From: Myxococcus xanthus
Lineage (GTDB): Bacteria; Myxococcota; Myxococcia; Myxococcales; Myxococcaceae
Length of the DNA stretch: 64,000 bases
Direction: 5' to 3'
Assembly: GCF_013116825.1 (NCBI RefSeq)
Contig: NZ_JABFNS010000002.1
Span: 1 to 64,000 of the forward strand
The notes under the pieces were generated by a model. That model worked only from the letters and a program-made list of their open reading frames with translations, searched no databases and was not told the origin of the DNA. Of this stretch, positions 16,979-24,963 are shown one piece after another. The position numbers and the translations under genes were made by a program. Position 1 is the stretch's first letter; each line of letters starts with the position of its first letter.

Positions 16979-17668
16979 TCAGGACTGGGGGCCTTCCTGT
17001 CCACTGCCCTCCGACCGCCACTGGGTATGGCCGCGCGTGGCCTGCACGGCGTCGGCCAGCTCACGCACGGGCGTCAGCATGCCGTACAACTCGACGGAGG
17101 TGCATGGGACGTCGTCTATCACCTCCGCCGACAGGACGCCGTTCTCGATGGAGAAGGCCTCGAAGGCGCGGGCCAGGTTCAGCAGGGGGCGCCGCATGCC
17201 CGCGCTGAGGAGGATGGCGCGGGCCTGAGGGGTGACGTTCTTCAGGTCCAGCACGGCGTCGAGGCCGGCATCGCCAATTTGCTCGTCCTGCACGCCGAAC
17301 AGCTTGAGGAACTTGTCGCCCAGCCCCTCGGGCCGGATGACCACCTCGCGCGGAAAGTCGTCGCCGAGCTCGTGCCGGACGATGGTGGCGATGCGGTACG
17401 CCTTCTCATGGTGGCGGTACTCGGTCTCCAGGGTGAGCGGACGCCCGGCGTAGCTGCCCTCCATCTTCAAGGTCCCCGCGGAGTACATGAACCTGCCGGG
17501 CGTCGGCATGAAGGACCAGCCACGGGTCGCCGCGAAGTCCTGCCAGGCCTGGATCTGCTGCTTCCAGCGGCGCCAGCGGAAGTAGCCAACGATGCTCGAG
17601 ACGCCGACGCCCGCCCCGAGGATGCCGGCGAAGATGCCAATTTGTAGCCCGGTCATTCCCGCGAGCAT
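16979..17668 (-). CDS. Membrane-anchored protein of unknown function
   Basis: 229 residues if it starts at the ATG at 17668; a TTG at 17692 and an ATG at 17656 are also possible, and no start has an ideal ribosome site. One transmembrane segment near the N-terminus (GLQIGIFAGILGAGVGVSSIVGYF, interrupted here only by reading) is followed by a basic stretch RWRRWKQQ, suggesting an N-out anchor with a cytoplasmic domain. The soluble part has no motif I recognise (for example PREVVIRPEGLGDKFLKLFG). Codon use is normal for the window, so it is likely a real gene. It is divergent from sbcD. Confidence 0.7.
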   Translation of the reverse strand: MLAGMTGLQIGIFAGILGAGVGVSSIVGYFRWRRWKQQIQAWQDFAATRGWSFMPTPGRFMYSAGTLKMEGSYAGRPLTLETEYRHHEKAYRIATIVRHELGDDFPREVVIRPEGLGDKFLKLFGVQDEQIGDAGLDAVLDLKNVTPQARAILLSAGMRRPLLNLARAFEAFSIENGVLSAEVIDDVPCTSVELYGMLTPVRELADAVQATRGHTQWRSEGSGQEGPQS

Positions 17669-17891
17669 CTCCGCTCGGAGCGTATTGGCCAACCCCCTCC
17701 GTGCGTGAGGGCCTCCAGTGGGGACGTGGCGGGGCGTCTTCTCCAGAACGGCCAGGAATTACAGGAACTTGCGCGCATGTCAGAGTGAGGGAGTAAGGGA
17801 GCAGGCGCCCGCCGCTTGGAGCGAGCAGTCCCTCTGTTGGAGGCTGCCCGCTGGCCAGAGCGCCACGGGAAAGAGGGAGGGTGGACGCTTG

Positions 17892-19136
17892 ATGCGCCTG
17901 CTGCACACGTCGGACTGGCACCTGGGACACACGCTGTACGACGTCTCGCGGGATGCGGAGCACGCGGCCTTCCTGGACTGGCTGCTGGAGACCCTGGAAG
18001 CGCAGTCCGTGGATGCGCTGCTGGTGGCCGGGGACATCTTCGACACGGCGAACCCCAGCGCGGAGGCGCAGGCGGCCTGGTACCAGTTCGTCGCGAAGGC
18101 GCGGCGGCGGATGCCCCGGCTGGACGTGGTGGTGATTGGCGGCAACCACGACTCCGCGGCGCGGCTGGACGCGCCGGACCCGCTGTTCGCGGCGCTGGGC
18201 GTGCACGTGGTGGGCGGACTGCCGCGGGCCCGGGGCGCCATGGACCAGGAGCGGCTGCTGGTGCCGCTGCACGACGCGAAGGGACGGGTGGGGGCGTGGG
18301 TGGCGGCGGTGCCGTACCTGCGTCCCTCGGACCTGCCGCCCGTGCCTGGAGACATGGGAGACCGGCTGGTGGAGGGGGTGCGCGCGGTGTACGCGGAGGT
18401 GCTGGTCGCGGCGCGGCGCAGGCGTCAGGCGGGACAGGCGCTGGTGGCCATGGGGCATTGCTACATGACGGGCACGGAGCTGTCCGCGTTGAGCGAGCGG
18501 AAGATTCTCGGCGGCAACCAGCACGCGCTGCCCGTGGACCTGTTCCCGGACGACGTGGCCTACGCGGCGCTGGGGCATCTGCACAAGGCCCAGCGGGTGG
18601 GTGGACGCGAGGGGGTTCGCTACAGCGGCTCGCCGTTGCCCCTGTCGCTGTCGGAGGCGGGCTACCGGCATCAGGTGCTGCTCGTGGAGCTGGAAGGTGA
18701 CGCGCTGCGCGAGGTGCAATCCCTGCCCGTGCCCCGGACCACGGACATGGTGCGCGTGCCTTCGCGGGACGCGGCGCCCCTGGACGCGGTGCTGACGCAA
18801 CTGGAGGGCTTGCCGGCGCAGGACGCGGACACGCTGGAGTGGCGGCGGCCCTACCTGGAGGTGTGCGTGTCGTTGCCCCGGCCGGAGCCCGCGCTGCGGC
18901 AGAAGGTGGAGAAGGTGCTGGAGGGGAAGGCGGCGCGGCTGGTGAAGCTGACGCCCGCCTATACCGGGACGGGCGGCGCGCTGGCGGAGGTGCAGCCGGG
19001 CCTCTCCCTGAAGGAACGCACGCCCGAGGATGTCTTCCGCGCGCGTTACGCCCGTGACTTCGAGGAGCCCCCCACACTGGCGCTGCTGGAGGCGTTCCAT
19101 ACGTTGCTGACCGACGTGCAGGAGGAGTCGCCGTGA
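17892..19136 (+). CDS. sbcD: Exonuclease subunit SbcD (Mre11 family)
   Basis: 414 residues from the ATG at 17892, preceded by GAGGGAGG; the longer open frame upstream is not conserved. Metallophosphoesterase motifs in order: LLHTSDWHLGHTL, VAGDIFDTANPS, VVIGGNHDSAARL, GHCYMTG and ALGHLHKAQ, which supply the two-metal site. With SbcC it forms the nuclease that opens hairpins and trims DNA ends during repair and replication. Its stop codon overlaps the sbcC start. Confidence 0.95.
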   Translation: MRLLHTSDWHLGHTLYDVSRDAEHAAFLDWLLETLEAQSVDALLVAGDIFDTANPSAEAQAAWYQFVAKARRRMPRLDVVVIGGNHDSAARLDAPDPLFAALGVHVVGGLPRARGAMDQERLLVPLHDAKGRVGAWVAAVPYLRPSDLPPVPGDMGDRLVEGVRAVYAEVLVAARRRRQAGQALVAMGHCYMTGTELSALSERKILGGNQHALPVDLFPDDVAYAALGHLHKAQRVGGREGVRYSGSPLPLSLSEAGYRHQVLLVELEGDALREVQSLPVPRTTDMVRVPSRDAAPLDAVLTQLEGLPAQDADTLEWRRPYLEVCVSLPRPEPALRQKVEKVLEGKAARLVKLTPAYTGTGGALAEVQPGLSLKERTPEDVFRARYARDFEEPPTLALLEAFHTLLTDVQEESP

Positions 19137-22100
19137 AGGTGCTCGCGATTCGCGGTTCCAACCTGACGAGCTTCGCGGGGGACTTCGCGCTGGAGCTGGA
19201 CCAGCCGCCGTTGGACCGGCTGGGCCTGTTCGCGATTACCGGCGCCACGGGCGCGGGCAAGAGCACGTTGCTGGATGCCCTGTGCCTGGCGCTGTTCGAC
19301 CGCACGCCCCGGCTGGGGGGACGCGGCGGCGCGCCGGTGGGCCGCGCGGACGAGGACGAGGACGCGCGGCTGTCCGCCTACGACGTGCGCGGCATGCTGC
19401 GCCGGGGGGCGGGAGAGGGCTACGCGGAGGTGGACTTCCTGGGCAAGGACGGGCGGCGCTACCGGGCGCGCTGGTCCGTGTGGCGCGCGCGCAACCGCGC
19501 CGAGGGGCGCTTCCGGCCCCAGGAAATGCAGTTGATGGACGTGGTCACCGGGCAGCTCACGGGCCGCACCAAGGGCGAGGTGCTGGCCGCCATCCAGGAG
19601 CGGCTGGGGTTGTCGTTCGACCAGTTCCGTCGCTCGGCGCTGCTGGCACAGGGCGAGTTCGCGGCCTTCCTCAAGGCGGATGCCAGCGAGCGCGCGGAGC
19701 TGCTGGAGCGGATGACGGGCACGGAGGTGTACAGCCGCCTGTCCATGGCCGCGCATGAGAAGAACAAGGCGGAGCAGGAGTCGCTGGCGAAGCGGGCGCA
19801 GGGATTGGCGGCGATTGCCCTGATGCCAGAGGCAGATCGCGCGGCGGCGGCGGCGGCGCTCGGTGAGGAGTCCCGGGCGCGTCAGACCGTGGAGGCGCTG
19901 CTCAAGGACGCGGAGGGCGCGGCGGCGTGGCATGTCACGCGGGCAGGGCTTCGGGAGGCGGAGCAGGCGGCGGAGGCCAAGGCGCAGGCGGCCAGGACGG
20001 CCATGGAGGAGGCGGCGCCGCGCGCGGCACGGCTGGAGGAGGTCCGCGAAGCGGAGGCGTTCCGGGGGCCGGTGGTGGCGGTGGAGGCCGCGGAGCGCTG
20101 GTGGGCGGAGGCGGAGGCTGCGCAGGTGGCGCGGGCGTCGGAGGTAGAGGCGGCGCTGTCGGAGGTCTCGGCGCGGCGGGTGGGGCAACTGGAGGCGGAG
20201 ACCGCGCGCGCCGCGGCGCAGGAGCGGGAGGTGGCGACGCGTCCCGCGCTGGAGGAGGCGGCGCGACTGGATGCGCGGCTGGAAGGTGTCTCCCAGGAGG
20301 CGCGTGAGGCGCGGACGCGGGCGGAGACGTCCCAGGCGGCGCTGTTGGAGGCGAAGGCGGAGCTGGACGCCGTGCTCGCGCGCGAGGCCGAGGCACGGGA
20401 CAAGGGGGAGGCCGCGAGGCACTGGCTGACGGAGAAGGCGCACTGGGTGGCGCTCACCAGCGAGTGGCCGCGCTGGCAGCGCGAACTGGAACGCTACGAG
20501 GGGGCGCAGGGCGAGCGGCGCAAGGCTCGTGAGGAGTCCGGACGGCTGCTCGGTGAGGTGGATGGACTGCGCGAGACGGTGGGCCTTCGGCGGGAGGAGC
20601 GGGATGTCGCGGTCCGTGCGGAGGAGATGGCCCTGGCCGCGGCGACGCATGCCGAGGCGGCCGTGGGGACGGAGACGGGCGCACACCGGCGGGCGCAGCG
20701 TGAACGCCTGTTGGCACGGCAGGAGGCCGTGCGGGGATTGAAGGCTGCTCACGAGGGGCTCGTCGCGGACGAGGCCGAGGCTCGCGAGGCGGGCACGGAG
20801 GTGAAGGCGGCGAAGGCGGAGGTCGAGGCCGCGACGGCGGAAGCGCGTGCGGCGGAGACTCGGCGGACGCAGGCGGAGGCCGCGCTCAAGGAGGCGCAGC
20901 GCTCGTTGTCGCTGGCGCAGGCGACGCAGGGCTATGCGTCCCACCGTTCCTTGCTGAAGGACGGTGAGGCGTGCCCGTTGTGTGGCGCGGAAGAGCACCC
21001 CTACGCGCGCGAGGTGTCCGCGCTCGACGGGCTGGTCGCGGAAGCAGCTTCGCGTGTGGAGACGCTGGAGATGGAGCGGACCTCGGCCACCCAGGCGGAG
21101 GTGGCGGCGAGCGCGCGGCGCGCGGCGGCGAATGCGCGCGCCGGACAGGCGGAGGCGCGCAGGCAGTCAGCGGAGGCCCGGGCGGAGGCGCACGGCGAGG
21201 CTTGGCGGAAGGGGCGTGCCTCATGGCTGGAGTCCATCCGGGAAGAGGGAGCGGAAGTGTCCGGCCTCGCCGCCTCCGTGACGGAGCCCGATTCAGGCAC
21301 GCCGTCGCCACCGGCGGCAGGGGGCTCGCCCGAGGCGGGCGCGTGGCTCGACGCGGCGCGCGCCGAGGTCGCGGAGCGGCTTGCGGCGCTGAAGGCCGAA
21401 GAGCAGGCCGCCGAGTCACTGGCCCGCACCGCGCGCGAGGCCCGCGCGGCGCTGGAGACGCAGCGCACCCGGCGCGAGGTGGCAGCGGAGTCGCTGCGCC
21501 GGGCGGAGGAGGCGCTGTCTCGCGCGGAGTCGGTGCTCAAGGACGTCCATGCCCGACTCGAGACCGCGGAGCAGACGCTGCGGCAGGTGCTCACGGAGGT
21601 GTCACCCGTCTTCACCGCGGACGCGGGCTGGGAGCGGAAGCTGGAGGAGGACCCGGCCACCTTCCGCCGCAAGTGTGGAGAGCGGGTGGTGATGTGGAAG
21701 GGGAAGGAGGAGGCCCGCCTGAAGGCGGAGGAGCGCGAGGCCGAGGAGCAGCGTCACCGCGCCCGGGCGCAGGGGCTGGTGGAGGTGAGCACCCGCCACG
21801 CCGAGGAGCATCAGGCCCTCGCCGTGCGCAAGGAGCAGGAGCGCGGCGAGCTGACCCGCGCACGCGCGGCCCTGCTGAACGGCCGCCCCACGGCGGAGGT
21901 CCGCGCAGAACTCCAGGCACGGCTGGAGGCCACGGAGTCGGCCTTCGAGCAGGCACGTGAGCGCGCCGAAGCGGCGCGTCAGGCGGCGCAGGTCGCCACC
22001 GCGCGTGCCGAGGATGCCGTGCGCGCCAGGGCGGAGGCGCTGGCCCTGCGTGAGTCGGAAGGCGCCGCGCTGACAACGCTGCTCGCCGCGCGTGGGACCA

Positions 22101-22975
22101 CGCTGGAGGCCGTGCGGACGCTGCTGGCCTTCGACGCGGCCTGGCGCGAAGCAGAGGCTCGCGCACTGTCGGCCCTGCGCGAGGCGCTCGCCCAGGCTGC
22201 CGCCGTGCAGGCGGAGCGAAGCGAGCGTCGCGCGCGGCATGAGGACTCTGGTCCTCCTTCGCTCTCCGAGCAGGACGCGGGCGCCGAATGCGAGCGGCTG
22301 CGCGCGGAGGTCGAGGCCCGTCGTCATGCCGAGGCCGCGCTGCACGCGCGCCTGGAGGCGGACGACACGGCGCGGGCGCGGCACGGCGCCGAGGCCGCGG
22401 CCCTGGAGGAGGGCCGCCGCGCGGCGGAGGTGTGGAAGGTGCTGGGCGACCTCATCGGCTCGCACGACGGCAAGCGCTTCAAGGTCTTCGCTCAGAGCCT
22501 CACGCTGGACGCCTTGCTGCTGCACGCCAACGCGCACCTGCGGGAGCTCGCGCGGCGCTACCGGCTGATGCGCGTTCCCGGACACGACCTGGACCTCCAA
22601 ATCGTGGACGGGGACATGGGCGACGAGGTCCGCAGCGTGGCCAGCCTGTCCGGCGGTGAGAGCTTCCTGGTGTCCCTGGCGCTCGCGCTGGGACTGGCGT
22701 CCCTCTCGTCGGAGACGACGCAAGTGGAGACGCTCTTCATCGACGAGGGCTTCGGCACGCTGGACCCGGAGACGCTGGAGGTGGCCCTGGCCACGCTGGA
22801 CGCGCTCCAGGCCACGGGCCGGCAGGTGGGCATCATCTCGCACGTCAGCGGCATGGCGGAGCGCATCGGCGTGCAGGTGCGCGTGGTGAAGCAGGGCGGC
22901 GGGCGCAGCCGGCTGGTGGTGGAGGGCGACCCGGGCATGGTGCCTCCTTCCATGGGTCAGCAGGAGGTGGCGTAG
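19133..22975 (+). CDS. sbcC: Exonuclease subunit SbcC (Rad50-type ATPase)
   Basis: 1280 residues from a GTG at 19133 that overlaps the sbcD stop (GTGA). Walker A ATGAGKSTLLDAL lies near residue 38, and the long Ala/Glu/Arg-rich coiled coils are interrupted by a zinc hook CPLC at residues 614-617. The ABC signature SLSGGESFLVSLALALGLA (about 1173) and Walker B ETLFIDEGFGTLDPE (about 1200) follow. The protein couples ATP binding to the SbcD nuclease. It is somewhat longer than the E. coli homologue because of the coiled coil. Confidence 0.95.
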   Translation: MKVLAIRGSNLTSFAGDFALELDQPPLDRLGLFAITGATGAGKSTLLDALCLALFDRTPRLGGRGGAPVGRADEDEDARLSAYDVRGMLRRGAGEGYAEVDFLGKDGRRYRARWSVWRARNRAEGRFRPQEMQLMDVVTGQLTGRTKGEVLAAIQERLGLSFDQFRRSALLAQGEFAAFLKADASERAELLERMTGTEVYSRLSMAAHEKNKAEQESLAKRAQGLAAIALMPEADRAAAAAALGEESRARQTVEALLKDAEGAAAWHVTRAGLREAEQAAEAKAQAARTAMEEAAPRAARLEEVREAEAFRGPVVAVEAAERWWAEAEAAQVARASEVEAALSEVSARRVGQLEAETARAAAQEREVATRPALEEAARLDARLEGVSQEAREARTRAETSQAALLEAKAELDAVLAREAEARDKGEAARHWLTEKAHWVALTSEWPRWQRELERYEGAQGERRKAREESGRLLGEVDGLRETVGLRREERDVAVRAEEMALAAATHAEAAVGTETGAHRRAQRERLLARQEAVRGLKAAHEGLVADEAEAREAGTEVKAAKAEVEAATAEARAAETRRTQAEAALKEAQRSLSLAQATQGYASHRSLLKDGEACPLCGAEEHPYAREVSALDGLVAEAASRVETLEMERTSATQAEVAASARRAAANARAGQAEARRQSAEARAEAHGEAWRKGRASWLESIREEGAEVSGLAASVTEPDSGTPSPPAAGGSPEAGAWLDAARAEVAERLAALKAEEQAAESLARTAREARAALETQRTRREVAAESLRRAEEALSRAESVLKDVHARLETAEQTLRQVLTEVSPVFTADAGWERKLEEDPATFRRKCGERVVMWKGKEEARLKAEEREAEEQRHRARAQGLVEVSTRHAEEHQALAVRKEQERGELTRARAALLNGRPTAEVRAELQARLEATESAFEQARERAEAARQAAQVATARAEDAVRARAEALALRESEGAALTTLLAARGTTLEAVRTLLAFDAAWREAEARALSALREALAQAAAVQAERSERRARHEDSGPPSLSEQDAGAECERLRAEVEARRHAEAALHARLEADDTARARHGAEAAALEEGRRAAEVWKVLGDLIGSHDGKRFKVFAQSLTLDALLLHANAHLRELARRYRLMRVPGHDLDLQIVDGDMGDEVRSVASLSGGESFLVSLALALGLASLSSETTQVETLFIDEGFGTLDPETLEVALATLDALQATGRQVGIISHVSGMAERIGVQVRVVKQGGGRSRLVVEGDPGMVPPSMGQQEVA

Positions 22976-22990
22976 CGGGCCCTGGCGGGC

Positions 22991-23914
22991 TCAGGTCTCC
23001 ATCAGCCCGCGCACCACCGCGGCCACGGCCAGGGGCGTGGCCACGCGGTCATCGCTCAGCGGCGCCAGGGCCCGGGCGAACTGCTCCGCGGAGCCGAAGC
23101 GCTGTGAAGGGACGGGCGCCAGCGCGCGGTCCAGCACCAGCGCCAGCGCGTCGGGGACGCCGGGCACGCGCACGCGCACGGGGGTCACCCGGCCGCCGCG
23201 GATGGAGGACTCCACCTGCTCCTCCGGGCCGGAAGGGAAGGGCGACTCCAGCGCCAGCAGTTCGTAGAGCAGCACCGCCGTCGCCCACAGGTCCACGGCC
23301 ACGGACACGTCGCCCGCGAGCAGCTCCGGGGAGCGGTAGTGCTGCTTGCCCAGCCGCCGGATGTCCTGCACCGCGCCCGCGCGGGAGCGCGCCACGCCGA
23401 AGTCCGCCAGCTTCACCTCCCCGGTGCGGGACAGCAGCACGTTGTGCGGGGACACGTCGCAGTGCACCACGCCCAGGGGGCGGCCCGTGGTGCTGACGGC
23501 ATGGTGCGCGTGCGACAGGGCCTCCAGCACCTGCCGGACGATGAGCACGGAGATGTCGACGGGCAGCTCGATGCGGCGGCGGCGGCACCGCGCCAGCACG
23601 CGGCCCAGGTCGGGGCCTTCCACCAGCTCCAGCGCCAGGTAGCCACCGTCCGGCAGCTCGCCGTACTCCACGAAGCCGACGATGTAGGGATGGCGCAGGC
23701 AGCGGGCGAGCTCGGCTTCGTGCAGGAGCTGCTCGTGGGCCTCCGCGTCTCTCAGGCGCTCGGGACGCACGCGCTTGAGGGCCACCTGCGCTCCGGCATG
23801 TGGGCCCTGCTGCATCCGCGCGAGAAACACCTCCGCCATGCCGCCGCGTCCCAGCCGGGACAGCAGCTGGAAGCGGCCATGGTCGCGAGGCCAGATTTCC
23901 CGCACGTTCTCCAT
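22991..23914 (-). CDS. Serine/threonine protein kinase
   Basis: 307 residues from the ATG at 23914 (a GTG directly before it is also possible). Glycine loop LLSRLGRGGMAEVFLARM, catalytic lysine in AQVALKRVRPE, catalytic loop VVHCDVSPHNVLL, DFG in VKLADFGVARSRAG and the APE-like RSPELLAGDVSVAVDLWA are all present, so the kinase should be active. The catalytic loop reads HCD rather than HRD. There is no C-terminal sensor or transmembrane segment. It starts only a few bases after the stop of the PilZ gene and so is probably coupled to it. Confidence 0.92.
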   Translation of the reverse strand: MENVREIWPRDHGRFQLLSRLGRGGMAEVFLARMQQGPHAGAQVALKRVRPERLRDAEAHEQLLHEAELARCLRHPYIVGFVEYGELPDGGYLALELVEGPDLGRVLARCRRRRIELPVDISVLIVRQVLEALSHAHHAVSTTGRPLGVVHCDVSPHNVLLSRTGEVKLADFGVARSRAGAVQDIRRLGKQHYRSPELLAGDVSVAVDLWATAVLLYELLALESPFPSGPEEQVESSIRGGRVTPVRVRVPGVPDALALVLDRALAPVPSQRFGSAEQFARALAPLSDDRVATPLAVAAVVRGLMET

Positions 23915-23919
23915 CACGT

Positions 23920-24771
23920 TCAGCCCACGCCACCCGCGAGGCTCGCCAGGTAGTCGTCCAGCGTCTGGGAGAAGGTGGCGTCGTCGTTGAGGAACGCCAG
24001 GCCCACGCCACCCGTGTACGGGTCGTCCACCACGTGGACCACCACCGCGTCGCCCTGAAGGCGTTCGCCGTTGGGCAGCTTCACGTCCACGGTGACGACG
24101 CTGTCGGGCAGGGGCCGGTGCGCGGTGCGCACGAAGAGGCCGCCGTTGGAGATGTTGAGGGCGTGCTCACGCACGAAGTCCAACTCGGTCCGGAACTCCA
24201 TTTCCAGCTTCACGGCGAAGCGGCGACCGCGACGTTGAGGCCCCTCCAGCGGGCGGACGAGCACCTGGTGAGGCCGGTTGCTGGGAGAGGGAGCAGGCGC
24301 CTCCGCGGGCTTCGGGCTCGGTTGAGGCACGGAGGCCGCGGCGCCACCCACGGTGGGCCCCGCGGGGCGCACGCTGCTGACGGGCAGCGTGCTCAGGTGC
24401 TGCAGCAGCACCCGCGCCGCGGCGGAGCATTCGTCTCCCCGGTAGGTGGTGCCACCCCCGAAGGCCGCCGCGCGAAAGGCATCTCGCTCCGCCTTGGGCA
24501 GACGCCACAGCTCCACAAACGTGCCGCCGCTGCGCTTCGCGTCCTCCGCGAGCCGCTCCACGGCGGAGCGTGGATAGCCTGGAGCCTCCACCTTCAATTC
24601 AATACCTGCTTCCTCCGGGCGCAGGGCCACCACGAGCTGGAGTGACTGCGCGGAGGTGAGCACCTCGCCAATCCCTTCCACCCAGGCTGCCACGCGCTCC
24701 GGGGGAGCCGAGCCATTCCACAATGCCGCAAGACCGAAGACGGGCACGGGCGCGACGATAGCCGAGCCCAT
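23920..24771 (-). CDS. PilZ-domain protein (putative c-di-GMP receptor)
   Basis: 283 residues from an ATG at 24771. The C-terminal 110 residues are a PilZ domain: RRGRRFAVKLEMEFR provides the RxxxR c-di-GMP motif and ALNISNGGLFVRT provides NxSxxG, so ligand binding is plausible. This is the paralogous PilZ type expanded in Myxococcus. The N-terminal 150 residues are an unassigned domain, joined by a Pro/Ala-rich linker. The gene directly precedes a kinase gene on the same strand, with stop and start two to five bases apart, suggesting a joint signalling unit. Confidence 0.88.
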   Translation of the reverse strand: MGSAIVAPVPVFGLAALWNGSAPPERVAAWVEGIGEVLTSAQSLQLVVALRPEEAGIELKVEAPGYPRSAVERLAEDAKRSGGTFVELWRLPKAERDAFRAAAFGGGTTYRGDECSAAARVLLQHLSTLPVSSVRPAGPTVGGAAASVPQPSPKPAEAPAPSPSNRPHQVLVRPLEGPQRRGRRFAVKLEMEFRTELDFVREHALNISNGGLFVRTAHRPLPDSVVTVDVKLPNGERLQGDAVVVHVVDDPYTGGVGLAFLNDDATFSQTLDDYLASLAGGVG

Positions 24772-24900
24772 CCCACCCGCGAACCCCGTTTGCCAACAGC
24801 CTGAGCGCAATCCAGCCACATTACTGGACTGGGATCATCCAGACCCCGACTCAGGGTTGCCCCAGGGGAACAGGTACTCGGAAACTCCCGCGTTGTTCTC

Positions 24901-24906
24901 TATTAT
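24901..24906 (+). promoter_or_regulatory. -10-like hexamer upstream of the lipoprotein gene
   Basis: TATTAT lies 58 bases before the start codon in an otherwise G/C-rich region. No good -35 hexamer is seen at 17 bases; the GGAA sequences further upstream may serve instead. Three GGAGTC repeats lie between it and the start. Confidence 0.3.
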
Positions 24907-24963
24907 GGAAGTCTGCTTCGACTCACCCCCCACCTGGAGTCGGAGTCATTGGAGTCAAAGACG

